From a virus: a DNA stretch of 41,474 nucleotides. The translations under genes and the position numbers were made by a program. The notes below the pieces were generated by a model that made no database searches, had not been told where the DNA came from, and saw only the letters and a list, made by a program, of their open reading frames with translations. Location of the stretch: positions 1-41,474 of the IMG/VR virus record IMGVR_UViG_3300021085_000075, one strand, 5' to 3'. Position 1 is the stretch's first letter. Each line of letters starts with the position of its first letter. This document shows positions 12,401 through 21,337 of this stretch, in pieces.

Positions 12401-13174
12401 GTTAGTTGTACCTTTAGCTTTCTGTTCAGCAATCAAATCAGATTTAAGCGCCTGAGTGATTGCATTTTCTGTAGCAACTTCTTCAGCGTCTAACTTAACC
12501 GCAGCATCAATCTCCAAGTCCTGCTTGGCCACGGACTCAGTAATATCTTCACCTGCATCAATAGCACGTTCAGTACGCTTAAATGCCTTACCTACTTTAA
12601 ACACAGCTTCGACTGCGGCACCTGTTAAGGCACCTTCGATACCTGCTTTAAACTTACCCTCAGCAAAACTGTCTTCAGGGTCCGCAGCTAGATACTGTGT
12701 CACCACGTTATCAAGAGCAGGTACGTCCTCTAAGACGTTAGACAGGCGCTCTTCGTAGGGGTTTGACACGATTGTATCGCCTACAGCACCTTGCCGAATG
12801 TTACGGCTCCAGCCTTTACCCATTAAGAGATGGTCAAGACCGCGTCCTAGCTTGCCTACCGCTTTGATTTTACCAGCACCTACAAAGCCTAGACCAAACT
12901 GAGTAAGGTCCTCGACAACTTTACCACCCATTGTTCTTGGGCGGTTAGGTTTATACGTAATTATAGGCTTCCGAGTATCCTCAAAACCTTCATAGCCTGT
13001 GAACTCAATCGCAGTGTCGATAGCTGATTTACCAAACTGTAGGGTTTCCTCAGCAGCATCAAGTGCACCTGAGGTTATACCACGTCCGATTTCATCCCAG
13101 AAACCAACGTCGTTATCTACAATGGCTTGAGCCTCTTCGTCGAGGACCCATTTGCCATTTTTATCAAAGGGCAT
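9479..13174 (-). CDS. Internal virion protein D (T7 gp16-like)
   Basis: A 1231-residue protein, close in length and gene position to T7 gp16, the largest core protein that is ejected into the cell envelope and forms the DNA channel. Hydrophobic segments appear near residues 90-105 and 860-885 (ATGMVIYGGALSLVYKGLVTGAGP), and long charged helices fill residues 200-450. I see no clear lytic transglycosylase motif at the N-terminus, unlike T7 gp16. Its ATG overlaps the stop of the gp15-like gene (TAATG), and a strong terminator follows the stop. The call rests on size, order and neighbours. Confidence 0.82.
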   Translation of the reverse strand: MPFDKNGKWVLDEEAQAIVDNDVGFWDEIGRGITSGALDAAEETLQFGKSAIDTAIEFTGYEGFEDTRKPIITYKPNRPRTMGGKVVEDLTQFGLGFVGAGKIKAVGKLGRGLDHLLMGKGWSRNIRQGAVGDTIVSNPYEERLSNVLEDVPALDNVVTQYLAADPEDSFAEGKFKAGIEGALTGAAVEAVFKVGKAFKRTERAIDAGEDITESVAKQDLEIDAAVKLDAEEVATENAITQALKSDLIAEQKAKGTTNTPQTILDDGLEEVGEAVVPELSATKELIRRKLDEGLKNKTKDELIKATSKKELVGYAEMLGIKLSSKNSRTKAKLLDTVVDDLYKGVDVPKAKNTVKIETKVSDKGVKAPTKVKIKKLDAAQIKNIAKNPEDLGDSLKKGNLYDPKTWDPTNPAGVKDTVSNLIKVNAKEFQAVRGTQSWKDAEDDIAERFGDMFGLKNEEIAGIVTNFTKATEDASFVLGAAESVVKKQYEDLYDSLLDVRFNTEDAFTQTTLEALESSSMLLKSLQGQETAFGRALNLRKKPVMDADQLKMKSLERDEIVELEHVLKAYGGKKGLEQLRASFVAAGRGNFKAMNKVIKATQESNATKGMRSVVELFRSMILLNTKTHVTNMLSGGMETFLRPMEGYVGSFMGKGAFSAEAAAARSYYSAQVEGLFMGLDAAIVQSSRAFQLEKNLLDTVGKVDDITQANKITSEYWDVASDTFLGGFLNYTGKASRMSLRALGAEDEFFKQINYRSAVYAASKLEGAGRGLKGEELSTFISKNLDDAFDASGAAATANGKFKHSQAVDMARRVTFTQELRKGSHAQKLHSFVASNPSFQMVLPFVRTPTNLITSAVQRTPMLSKLSKDLQEQLNSTDMVVRSQAQGKLATGMVIYGGALSLVYKGLVTGAGPSDPAQNRTWRQAGNQPYSIKVGGKWVSYQRMDPNFMPIAAVANMYDSVSYSPAFSGDVKDIANVPVSDLAVSMILGITKTVEDKAYFQGISNLIAALTSENPAQKNSLRRIGEQYVTSFVPAAPEQIYEGVQYMMDGQPEEMKEAVGLVDKIRRRWVTSNDELPTKYNWLTGKPMINYGGFSGLPVVDATEDKVLEELVSLKVGFRGPTKTMSDLKFKLNTEEFAAYQRLAGTTKINGRNLMGNLEKLFASEAYSAAASDFELTAEGFNKQADLTRKVISAHIQSARAELIQEFPELRDEYVARKVAKQTGQQLLDFNR

Positions 13175-15387
13175 TATTCCTGTCCTCCTTCGTTATTTAA
13201 GATTAGACGCTCAATTTCTCTTGTGAAATTTGGTCCTTGAGTGTCGAGGCCGTAACTTAATTGTTGGAGTAGTCCGGCTATTTCAGGTTGCGAAAGGAAG
13301 CTCATAATCCCTTGTGGTAGGTCTTCTGGTACAAGATCAGGGTACAACCCTCTCGCCGTACTCATAAATACATCCGCTTCGATAGCGTCCTGCCTGTTCT
13401 GTTCTTCACGGGACGACTGTATCTCTACTGCCATAGCTTCCTCTTCAGAAACTGGTGGGTTAGCCACTATTTTAGCGGTTATCTGTCCCAGTACTTTCTC
13501 AACAGGAATGCCTAGACGTGCAGCCATGACAAAGGCTTTCGACTGTCCCCAGTCTCTTGTTGGGTCAATCGCGATCTGGTTAAACTCAGTAATAATACCT
13601 TCAAGGTCCTCAAGGGTTTCTACCTCATCAAGAGGGTTGATATTCGTACCTTTTAGATCAGCATCGGGGACTATAAATTGTGGACGCTTTGTCTCGATGG
13701 CTAGTCTACTTACTGACTGAGTATATGTCTGAGGCAAAAGAAGAAGCGTTTTCTGAACATTTGGGCTTGCCCCTGTCTCTTCAACTTCTTGCACCTCTGG
13801 AAGAGTTTTTCCTAGTTCTGGATCAACAGTCTGGCCTTTAATCTCCGCACGTTTAGCTTCGATTATTGGTGCCTGCTTTTTCATCTGATCTATGATGTAA
13901 GCATTAGCATCCGCCTGTCCCTCAGGGTCTTTAAGGTCAAACCTTTGGGCCGCAGCTAAGACAATATTGTTACCAATTATTTGTGCTTCAGATTTCAATT
14001 TAGTGTAAGCAGTTGTGCCTTCCATAAAGGCTAGAGGGTTGCTGCTATCTGAGCGAGTGGCGTCAGAAACAAAACCTGCAACATGGTTAGTACCTAGTGA
14101 ATTGGTAATGTTACCTAGACGTTGGCCTTGTTGACTAGCACCTAGCAAGTTGACCTTATCTTGAGGACTAAGTTCCCGCGAAGTTAAGACTTCAGTCGTG
14201 ATGTCTCGACCTCCAAGCGCTTGGCTTTGGAAATCAGCCAGCGTCTCAGGATCACTTACAATCGTTTCTCTAAATTCAATCTCAGACCGGATATTGTTTA
14301 CAACACCCTGTCCACCTTGAGGATTAACTAAAATAGCTGACAGTAAGTTTTTACCATCCTCAGTTTCAAAATAATCAGGGCCTTGGTTTACCAGTTGAGT
14401 GTAGGCGTTTTCTTGTAAAACATCTAATTCACGCTGTTGATCTTTAACATCCCGTGCGTAAATTTCATCTTCCTGAGCTTCGTACTTATTATCAAACTGT
14501 TCAGAAAGCTTTGCGACTGAAAGCGCACCTTTTCCTGTTTCGCCATAAGTACCCACACGTGTTTTAATATTCTGCATGGCGCTTATATAAACGTCACGGT
14601 TTTCAAGGTCCTCAAGGCCAGCGGCTTCGAGGTGGGAAAGAGAATTAGTAATAGCTGCTGACGGGTCTAGCCCTTGGTTAATGTAATCTTGAATTACTTC
14701 GTTTGAGGCTTTGGCATAACTTGCAGCATCAAGCTGTCCAGTTTCCTGATTAAAGTTATCGTTACGTGCGGCCACCATGTCCTTACCTAAATTGGTAAGC
14801 TGGGCCTGACGTGCTCTTTGAATGCCGTGCTCATACGCACGTTGGTTGACCATGTTGGAGAAAGCTTCGGCACGTGTGCCAAACTCAGCGTTAAAGACTT
14901 CAGCGTCAAATAACTCCAAGGCGTTCTTTTTGATAAACTCATCCTGACGTGCGGCCACAAAGCCGTTTACATCTCGAATACCGTTTTTGTTGCTGTTCCA
15001 GTCACGCATTAGATCGTTACCGAACTCACGTGCCTTATCTCTTAGGATACCCCGTGAGAGACCCTCAATAAAGAAGGGGCTTTCGATTTCATCAATTTCA
15101 CCTGATTTAATCTTGTTTGCGTATGCTTTACGCTCTTTTGAGGAGGCCTCTAAATAACTCTGAAGGCCCTCTGCTTTTGCATCTTTCTTGTTTGTCTCTG
15201 CGGTCCGGTCAAAGTAACTTGTAAGGGTAGGCTCGATTTGCGCTAACGCATTAGCTATCTGCATACCTTTACTGTTACGGCTCACCTGATTGCTGACAGA
15301 CGTGTATGTGTCCACAGGACGTGCCACGATACGGCTACCCTGTCTCATTCCCCGCAGGGAAGAGGTATCAGTTGGAACTCTTGCCAT
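13174..15387 (-). CDS. Internal virion protein C (T7 gp15-like)
   Basis: A 737-residue, mostly helical, charged protein with the size and place of T7 gp15, which forms the periplasmic part of the ejection channel together with gp14 and gp16. Motifs are few: repeated Gln/Asn-rich helices and no membrane segments. Ribosome site TTAGGAT precedes ATG. It lies 12 bases after the gp14-like gene and is coupled to the next gene by TAATG. The call rests on gene order and length. Confidence 0.82.
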   Translation of the reverse strand: MARVPTDTSSLRGMRQGSRIVARPVDTYTSVSNQVSRNSKGMQIANALAQIEPTLTSYFDRTAETNKKDAKAEGLQSYLEASSKERKAYANKIKSGEIDEIESPFFIEGLSRGILRDKAREFGNDLMRDWNSNKNGIRDVNGFVAARQDEFIKKNALELFDAEVFNAEFGTRAEAFSNMVNQRAYEHGIQRARQAQLTNLGKDMVAARNDNFNQETGQLDAASYAKASNEVIQDYINQGLDPSAAITNSLSHLEAAGLEDLENRDVYISAMQNIKTRVGTYGETGKGALSVAKLSEQFDNKYEAQEDEIYARDVKDQQRELDVLQENAYTQLVNQGPDYFETEDGKNLLSAILVNPQGGQGVVNNIRSEIEFRETIVSDPETLADFQSQALGGRDITTEVLTSRELSPQDKVNLLGASQQGQRLGNITNSLGTNHVAGFVSDATRSDSSNPLAFMEGTTAYTKLKSEAQIIGNNIVLAAAQRFDLKDPEGQADANAYIIDQMKKQAPIIEAKRAEIKGQTVDPELGKTLPEVQEVEETGASPNVQKTLLLLPQTYTQSVSRLAIETKRPQFIVPDADLKGTNINPLDEVETLEDLEGIITEFNQIAIDPTRDWGQSKAFVMAARLGIPVEKVLGQITAKIVANPPVSEEEAMAVEIQSSREEQNRQDAIEADVFMSTARGLYPDLVPEDLPQGIMSFLSQPEIAGLLQQLSYGLDTQGPNFTREIERLILNNEGGQE

Positions 15388-15399
15388 TTCTTATCCTAA

Positions 15400-16008
15400 T
15401 TAAGTGGTATATTGCGAATATTGATTATAACCGCCGACAGCGGACCCACCGATCTTAAGTCCTGTAGCCAGTAGGCTAGGACGCTCGATCATAGGTTGAC
15501 TGCTAATTCTACTTTCAGTCGCTGCTTTAACCCCCATGCCGTCAAAGACTGCTTGAGCGCGTACTGCGTCTTGATTTCTATTGATTTGAGATATGTTTCG
15601 GGCTTCCGTGCGGTGTACGTCACGAAGCATGTGATCAAGGCCCATACCTGAGATACCAGCTTCACCAGCGGATGCTCTCATGCGGGATTTGATACGTGCT
15701 GCCTGCAACAGACTGTCAACCCTATCATCTACAGCAGCGCCTGCCTCTTCCATCACACGGGTGTTTAACTGACGGAACTGGTCATCCTGACTTCTAACTG
15801 CGTTTTGGGCGTTAATATCGTTTTGACGTGCCTGTTGTTCTGCTTGAATTGATGCGTTTCTGTGGGATAGAGCGGCAGAACCAACTCCCATCCCAGTACT
15901 AATAGCAGCCATACCTAAGTTTAAGGCTGCTGCTGATGCGGCGGCTCCAGTGCCAAGGCTAATGCCTAAAGCGGGAGCCAGTGCTGCGCCTAACATGACT
16001 ACACACAT
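15400..16008 (-). CDS. Internal virion protein B (T7 gp14-like)
   Basis: A 202-residue protein with an Ala/Gly-rich hydrophobic N-terminus (about residues 5-45, GAALAPALGISLGTGAAASAAALNLGMAA) and a Gln/Arg/Asn-rich helix after it (AEQQARQNDINAQNAV). This is the typical look of gp14, which inserts in the outer membrane during ejection. AGGAT lies eight bases before the ATG at 16008. A second in-frame ATG four codons later is possible. The gene follows the gp13-like gene without a gap. Confidence 0.85.
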   Translation of the reverse strand: MCVVMLGAALAPALGISLGTGAAASAAALNLGMAAISTGMGVGSAALSHRNASIQAEQQARQNDINAQNAVRSQDDQFRQLNTRVMEEAGAAVDDRVDSLLQAARIKSRMRASAGEAGISGMGLDHMLRDVHRTEARNISQINRNQDAVRAQAVFDGMGVKAATESRISSQPMIERPSLLATGLKIGGSAVGGYNQYSQYTT

Positions 16009-16458
16009 TTATTTTATCCTAACAAATTCATAAAAGGGTTTCTTCATCATCCCGTGATCTGGGACGTAGCGGATCATCACGAAACCAAGACGCTTAAGCC
16101 AAAGTATGGCAGCGCGATTATCCTCTGAAACGTAATTATAAAGGAGGGGGTATTCGAGAAGGTAACTGTCTACCCAAGGCTTCGCTGTCGCATGTAGCGA
16201 CTTTGCAAAGGACACAATTTCAGGTGTCCCTAAAAGCCAAGGGTAGCCAACAGTCCCTGCATGACCTACGCCCCTCATGCCTACGATTTGACCATTTCCG
16301 TAAATAGTCTCAGGCTTGTGCGAGTTGTTAACAGAAGCAAGTAAAGCACCCAGAGGGTTTAAACCGCTAGAATGAAAAACTTCTCTTGCATCTGTTTCTC
16401 GCATATTGGGAGCAAGTTCGTGACAATGTTCTATTGTTGAGTGTTTAAACTCGATCAA
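16009..16458 (-). CDS. T7 gp13-like, GNAT-related internal protein
   Basis: A 149-residue protein resembling the gp13-like family (DUF2833), small acetyltransferase-fold proteins needed for virion assembly. Visible: GLNPLGALLAS, then GVGHAGTVGYPWLLGTPEI, then SEDNRAAILWLKRLGFVMI, the last typical of a GNAT C-terminal helix. I place the start at TTG 16458 because AAGGAG lies six bases before it and the TTG overlaps the TGA of the tail tube gene (TTGA). An ATG at 16497 would extend it by 13 residues but has no ribosome site. Confidence 0.82.
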   Translation of the reverse strand: MIEFKHSTIEHCHELAPNMRETDAREVFHSSGLNPLGALLASVNNSHKPETIYGNGQIVGMRGVGHAGTVGYPWLLGTPEIVSFAKSLHATAKPWVDSYLLEYPLLYNYVSEDNRAAILWLKRLGFVMIRYVPDHGMMKKPFYEFVRIK

Positions 16459-18779
16459 TCTAGTCTCCTTGATCTGATGTGGAAGACAGCCTCCCATTCA
16501 GCAGATTGAAGAACTACGGGTAGAAAGGATGTCGAGTTGACCAAGATACTTGTGTTACTGGCTTCGGATTGAATGCCAATTTGAAAGTTTCCTGTTTCTA
16601 GTTTGGATTGACCCGTAATCAGAGAGGAACCGAGATCGTTAGATGCTCTGTACTCTACAAAGTTTAGCTCTTGATTAGGGAGCTTACGCCGGATCGTTAA
16701 GTTGTACGCACCTGTGTCACTATAAACTAGATTGAAGCGTCTAAGCTGTAAGCGGCCTGTAGTTATAGGCTTATCGTTAGCCTTCATAACAATAGGTGAA
16801 AACTCGTACTCAAAGTTATACTTAAACCCTGCATAGACTTTGGCATTAAGCCCAGCGGTAAAGACGGCCTCGGCCTCAGACACTTGCCGTCCGTCGTTAG
16901 TACAAAGGACGTAATCAGTGTAAGGCAGTGCTTGATCTACTGCTGTAATCTCGATGCGACGGTCAATTAATACTGGGTAGGTCAAACTACCTGTGACTGA
17001 TGTATCAACGCTTAGGTTAATAGTCTCTAAGCAAACACCTTCAGCACGTTCCACCAAGAGGTAAAGCGTTGTGTTTTCGACTGACATGTGAATGACCGGA
17101 GCGTTAATGGTCCAGTAGTTCCAAGCAGATTGAAGTTTTTCACCCGCACTCCAATAGTAACTATAGGTATAAATGCGGTCTGGGTAACTCTCCGCAGTAG
17201 CAAACAACATGTCTAAGTTAGAAGAAGCTAAAAGCTGTGTCACTTCACCGTCAATAAAATTAGGAACGTGTGATGTAATATCTGAGGCGTCGTTTGTATC
17301 ATTATCGCTATCTACAAAGTACTCGCGTAGGCCTGACCAAGTACCTCTTAAGAAGGGAAAGAATACGTACTTTCCAGCAGAGGCAGGTTTGGCTCTTAAT
17401 GAAGCCTCAAAGTTTGTGGTAACCGAAGCTGATACCGTAGCTGGCGAGAAAATGTCTGCGTTCAAAACCTTAAACTGTGCAAGGTCTGAGAACAGGATAA
17501 TACTCTCGTCAAAAGGTACCCCATGCTTGAGGATACTCACTGTGTTATTGGTCACCGCAATATCTACAACACCATCGTCTAGTAACGTGAGAACAGTGGT
17601 TTGAAAGAAGTTGAAGTAGGACCCAGTTTGACTGGCGATTAAGTTTTCATCCGATAAGAAACATAAGCGGTCTTTATAAAAGAACACATCGTTAATTGTG
17701 TATCGCCCAAGGGGGTACTCTGCGGCGTCATAGTTGGCAAAAGACGGATACGGGTTTGTATCATCGTCACCAGAGTTTCTTAGTGTCCATGTTACGGGTT
17801 CAAAAGTAAAAGTACCGTCGGCATTTCGTATTAGCTGGTGAGGTAAAGTTTCAGCATCGAAATCTAATAGAATATCGAAACCTACGCATTCTTTCCAAAC
17901 AAAGTCAGAACCGTCATCAGGCTGTTGTAGCTCAACAAAGTAATCATCCTGACCCTTTGTAGTGTCACCGTTAATACGTACTCGGAAACCTAGTTTACCC
18001 TGCGCTGGCAGGTCCTTTAGATCACTTACAACACCTTTAATACCCTTGATATGTGTATCACCAAAGGAGTCGGTAGCGTCGAGGCTGAACACAGCGTTAT
18101 CGTCTCGAAACACGTAAATGATGTTATCAAGAAGCTCAAAGGTGAAACCCGCGGGTACCGCCCCCTCAAGGGCTGTTTTTAAACTAGATGCAATGTTTGT
18201 GGTTTTTACATCAGGCTCATGTAGGACATCTGAGCTATCCCGTGTTGTGTAGGTTGCAGTGTAGTCTGTGCCTGCATACGCAATAGTTACAGAATAGTCT
18301 GAACTGTAATCACCCTGCTTAACAAAGATCATACCCTCTTGTTTCAAAGCAGCACTACGTGTTGAACCTGTTTTTACCTTTTTCTTTTTGTTAACGATAA
18401 AGGTATAATCGGCAACGCTAGTTGCGCCAAAGTCCTCTGAGGCGGATGTAGTGCCTGACAGGTATTCAATGTTATCAGCAGTGACTGTTTGAGCCTCTCC
18501 TGTCTCATTAATCACTTGGATTCCTGTAGGAGAAACAATGACAAAATAGGTCTCTAAAATGTTCTGAGCGCTAAGAAGCCTGACAGTGTGAATAAAAGAG
18601 TTGGTAGTAAATGAGCTCAGCAAAGCAACGTGTTCTGTGGGTGGCCTTTTATAGAGACCCTTAACTACGCTCGATACGCCGTTAACTTGTCGCTCGGCCT
18701 GCGTGTTTAGCCTTAAGCTAGGAGGCTGCTGCGATACCCCGTTAATTACGTTAGGGATCGCGCCTGAAATTAGAGCCAT
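16455..18779 (-). CDS. Tail tubular protein B (T7 gp12-like)
   Basis: A 774-residue nozzle protein that makes the lower tail tube. The N-terminus is typical of the family (MALISGAIPNVINGVSQQPP, then LRLNTQAERQVNGVSSVVKGLYKRPPTEHV). Long beta-rich sequence with no membrane segment. It follows tail tube A by two bases with AGGGGAT as ribosome site and overlaps the gp13-like start. Length is close to gp12 (about 794). Confidence 0.95.
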   Translation of the reverse strand: MALISGAIPNVINGVSQQPPSLRLNTQAERQVNGVSSVVKGLYKRPPTEHVALLSSFTTNSFIHTVRLLSAQNILETYFVIVSPTGIQVINETGEAQTVTADNIEYLSGTTSASEDFGATSVADYTFIVNKKKKVKTGSTRSAALKQEGMIFVKQGDYSSDYSVTIAYAGTDYTATYTTRDSSDVLHEPDVKTTNIASSLKTALEGAVPAGFTFELLDNIIYVFRDDNAVFSLDATDSFGDTHIKGIKGVVSDLKDLPAQGKLGFRVRINGDTTKGQDDYFVELQQPDDGSDFVWKECVGFDILLDFDAETLPHQLIRNADGTFTFEPVTWTLRNSGDDDTNPYPSFANYDAAEYPLGRYTINDVFFYKDRLCFLSDENLIASQTGSYFNFFQTTVLTLLDDGVVDIAVTNNTVSILKHGVPFDESIILFSDLAQFKVLNADIFSPATVSASVTTNFEASLRAKPASAGKYVFFPFLRGTWSGLREYFVDSDNDTNDASDITSHVPNFIDGEVTQLLASSNLDMLFATAESYPDRIYTYSYYWSAGEKLQSAWNYWTINAPVIHMSVENTTLYLLVERAEGVCLETINLSVDTSVTGSLTYPVLIDRRIEITAVDQALPYTDYVLCTNDGRQVSEAEAVFTAGLNAKVYAGFKYNFEYEFSPIVMKANDKPITTGRLQLRRFNLVYSDTGAYNLTIRRKLPNQELNFVEYRASNDLGSSLITGQSKLETGNFQIGIQSEASNTSILVNSTSFLPVVLQSAEWEAVFHIRSRRLD

Positions 18780-18781
18780 TC

Positions 18782-19357
18782 TTATCCCCTACGGTTAATG
18801 ATGCTATAAGTATCGACGCCATTAAAAATGTTGTAATCAGCGTCGCGGTTTTCTTGCTCATCAAGCTCTAACTTAGCTTCCATTTCGTCGCGTTGTTGGA
18901 AGCCGTGTAGCTCGGATGAACCAATGGTGCGGTCTTGAAAAACACGGGCTGCCCGTAAGGCAATATAACGACGTGCAACCTCTGGAATATCCTCGAAATC
19001 CAAAAGAAGGATGATCGTTACTTTAACCGCATTATCAAATGAAAATGTATGTCCTACGCGGTTGTAAAGCTTACCGCTGCGCTGGGCTATATCAAGTGTT
19101 GTAGACTGTACGTCACCGTCCACACCAAGGGTGTTTGTTGGTAAAGTAATCTGTTTGGTTATGTTATCAGGGGTTAATGGGTAGCCATTTTCAGTGTTAA
19201 AATGCCAGCCTTTTGATTGAACCTCCCTGTTCGCATTGTTGAGAATTGTCTCAGCAAGCTCAGCGTCCAACAATCCAGACGACAAAGAGTTAACAGGGGC
19301 TTCACCAATAGAGGACAGCATTACATTGACCGCTTCTAGTTTGGATGTCGGAGTCAT
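18782..19357 (-). CDS. Tail tubular protein A (T7 gp11-like)
   Basis: A 191-residue gatekeeper that joins portal and nozzle. Characteristic N-terminus: SKLEAVNVMLSSIGEAPVNSL, then ILNNANREVQSKGWHFNTE, and a C-terminal RRYIALRAARVFQDRTIGS. ATG is preceded by AAAAGGAT. It follows the capsid gene and its terminator, as in T7. Confidence 0.95.
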   Translation of the reverse strand: MTPTSKLEAVNVMLSSIGEAPVNSLSSGLLDAELAETILNNANREVQSKGWHFNTENGYPLTPDNITKQITLPTNTLGVDGDVQSTTLDIAQRSGKLYNRVGHTFSFDNAVKVTIILLLDFEDIPEVARRYIALRAARVFQDRTIGSSELHGFQQRDEMEAKLELDEQENRDADYNIFNGVDTYSIINRRG

Positions 19358-19370
19358 GTTGTATCCTTAA

Positions 19371-19405
19371 AAGAAAAAAAGGGAGGCCCCCTAAGGAACC
19401 CCCCA
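19371..19405 (-). terminator. Rho-independent terminator after the capsid gene
   Basis: Minus strand: GGGGGG, loop, CCTCCC, followed by seven T (19374-19380). The position, directly after the major capsid gene, is the same as T-phi in T7, and it would leave capsid mRNA in excess over tail mRNA. Confidence 0.85.
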
Positions 19406-19412
19406 ATAATAT

Positions 19413-20417
19413 TTAGGCTGTCAAAGCGACTGCACATGCTGGACGCAAAATGTTGTGTCCCATTGCATATTTAGCAACCATCAAAGTACCCTGACGATCA
19501 ATCTGGTATTCAGATTCAACACCTAGGTCCATCAACTTAACAGTAGCTGCTGCGTCACCTGAGAAGATTACACCTTTAAGTGTAGTGTAATCACCTTTGT
19601 ACTGTGTAGGACGTGACAAAGGCTCTGGTGTTGCTGAAGTTACTGACTCGTCGCCTGATGGCAAGTGGTTAGACATCAAGATACGTACACCACCAATTAC
19701 TGGTACTGTTGCAGTAGCAATGGAACCTGTGCCGCCAATATCGCGGTTCATGTAACCAAGGTTACCTACTGCTTGGCCAGCGCCGAACAATTTGTAGTAT
19801 TCTTGTGGACCCAAGACGCAAACTTTCTCGCCTGTGATGTCCTTTTTGTCAAACTCTTCGAGAGCGCCGTAGATCGCAGCAACGATGTCGTTACCGGATG
19901 CAGCCGCGTTGGCTACTGCTACGTTGCTTGTGAAGACTTCACCGTCGAATGTTTCTAGACCAGCAGCAGCAGCAGAAGCGCCGTCAGTGATCATAGCGGC
20001 TTTAGCAATCATACGTGCTACGTTCTTATCGGCAGCGTTAGCAAGTGCTTGGCCAGCTTCAGAAGAGTAGATGCTACGGACATCAAAATGTGTCATAGCT
20101 TCGTCGATGTTTGCAATAAACTGTGTGGAGATCAGTAGATCGTCAACAGTTACAGTGCGCTCACCCTTCTTGATGATGTCACCCTCGATCAAAGAACCAG
20201 GAGTGTGGTACTTTGCGCTGGCGGTACCAGTCATTGGGAACTGAGCGGACTTGCCGTTAGAGATAGCACGGACGCGGTGCAACGGCATGAAGATGTTTTT
20301 CTCTTCAAACGCTGTAAGCACTTCGCCTGCATACAATTTTAGGAATAGGGAACGTGCATCGCCTGCACCGTTCTTTTGACCGATACGTGATACGGTCTGG
20401 TCTGTTGGGAATGCCAT
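19413..20417 (-). CDS. Major capsid protein (T7 gp10-like)
   Basis: A 334-residue HK97-fold capsid protein of the T7 type. The N-terminus has SRIGQKNGAGDARSLFLKLY and GEVLTAFEEKNIF, followed by HRVRAISNGKSAQFPMTGTA and a long domain ending ILRPACAVALTA. Length is close to gp10A (345). AAAGG precedes the ATG. No frameshift product is evident: the stop is followed at once by the terminator. A 158-base gap upstream holds a palindrome (20552) and a small hairpin, so capsid transcription may have its own signals. Confidence 0.96.
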   Translation of the reverse strand: MAFPTDQTVSRIGQKNGAGDARSLFLKLYAGEVLTAFEEKNIFMPLHRVRAISNGKSAQFPMTGTASAKYHTPGSLIEGDIIKKGERTVTVDDLLISTQFIANIDEAMTHFDVRSIYSSEAGQALANAADKNVARMIAKAAMITDGASAAAAGLETFDGEVFTSNVAVANAAASGNDIVAAIYGALEEFDKKDITGEKVCVLGPQEYYKLFGAGQAVGNLGYMNRDIGGTGSIATATVPVIGGVRILMSNHLPSGDESVTSATPEPLSRPTQYKGDYTTLKGVIFSGDAAATVKLMDLGVESEYQIDRQGTLMVAKYAMGHNILRPACAVALTA

Positions 20418-20496
20418 TGGTTAGGCCTTTCAATATGATGTTGATTTAGAGATTGTTTCCTAATCAGCACCACACAGTCACATTCACTAGGGTTGT

Positions 20497-20512
20497 CCCT
20501 CGCAAGGGGCCA
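20497..20512 (-). other. Small hairpin upstream of the capsid gene
   Basis: Minus strand CCCCTTGCGAGGGA can fold with a CCCT/AGGG stem and a TGCG loop. It has no T run, so it is not a terminator. It could be an RNA processing site or a diverged phage promoter (AGTAATTATGGCCCCT precedes it, about 11 of 18 positions agree with the promoter core). Weak evidence. Confidence 0.3.
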
Positions 20513-20551
20513 TAATTACTAGTTTAGTGTTTAGCTTTTTAGATAAGTCAC

Positions 20552-20566
20552 GTTTACAGTGTAAAC
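20552..20566. promoter_or_regulatory. GTTTACAGTGTAAAC palindrome (family 1)
   Basis: Perfect 7+1+7 inverted repeat, located 10 bases after the scaffold stop and upstream of the capsid gene. One of seven copies in the window (also 27387, 34135, 36945, 39907, 40416, 41436). Probably a protein binding site. Confidence 0.75.
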
Positions 20567-20575
20567 GCTTGGCAC

Positions 20576-21337
20576 TTAGAGAACTGAGGATCGGGCCAGT
20601 TTATCAGAAACTGCCTTACGATACGCGGAATCTCGTTGGTACCTTGGGTCCGACATAGCCGCTGTGAGTTCAGCTACGGATTGGTAGGACCCAGAGGATG
20701 CTGTACTAGCCTCACCAGAAATCAAGTTAGGTTCTTGACCATTATCCATACGGTACTGAGCGTTTAGACCAGAAATTGCTAGTTTCGTAGCATTCGGGTC
20801 ACCGCTTTCAACGGCAGCATTGTAAGCATTAACTTCCTGTTCGTTTAGGTTGTTAACGGCCCACTCTACCATTTCGTTATAGTTCTGTTCGCCGCCTACA
20901 GTAGCAAAGGCGTCGGTTCGAGCCTTGTCTGCTACGGCCATCTGTCCGTCAATAAACGCATCAACAACGTGACTAGGAATGCCAGCGTTGTTTAACTTGT
21001 CATAAGTATCATCGGAGAGAGATTGGTTTTCCCAAAATTCACTAGACATTGCCTCAAAGTCCATACCTGCATTTTCAACAACTTCACGGGCTGCTTCTTC
21101 TACATTCTCGGCTTCAGGCGTCTCTTCGGGGGTTGTTCCAAGCTTACTTTCTAACTCTGAGTAAGCTTTAGCTAAGTCCTCGGCTGATTGAAATTTCTCA
21201 GGAAGCCACTCTGGGCGGTCCTCCTGAGATACTTCATCGGCTTCGGTAGCAGCACCTTCGGTCTTCTTAACCATTTCATCAATATAAGCTGGGTCTTCAG
21301 CCTTAGGTGCTTCGTAAGTGTTAACTTTTTCTACCAT
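20576..21337 (-). CDS. Scaffold / capsid assembly protein (T7 gp9-like)
   Basis: A 253-residue very acidic, helical protein (ETPEAENVEEAAREVVENAGMD) with a basic C-terminus (YRKAVSDKLARSSVL), as expected for a scaffold that binds the capsid protein by its C-terminus. It lies between portal and capsid genes as in T7. Its ATG overlaps the portal stop (TAATG). Includes the family-typical RPEWLPEKFQSAEDLAKAYSE block. Confidence 0.92.
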   Translation of the reverse strand: MVEKVNTYEAPKAEDPAYIDEMVKKTEGAATEADEVSQEDRPEWLPEKFQSAEDLAKAYSELESKLGTTPEETPEAENVEEAAREVVENAGMDFEAMSSEFWENQSLSDDTYDKLNNAGIPSHVVDAFIDGQMAVADKARTDAFATVGGEQNYNEMVEWAVNNLNEQEVNAYNAAVESGDPNATKLAISGLNAQYRMDNGQEPNLISGEASTASSGSYQSVAELTAAMSDPRYQRDSAYRKAVSDKLARSSVL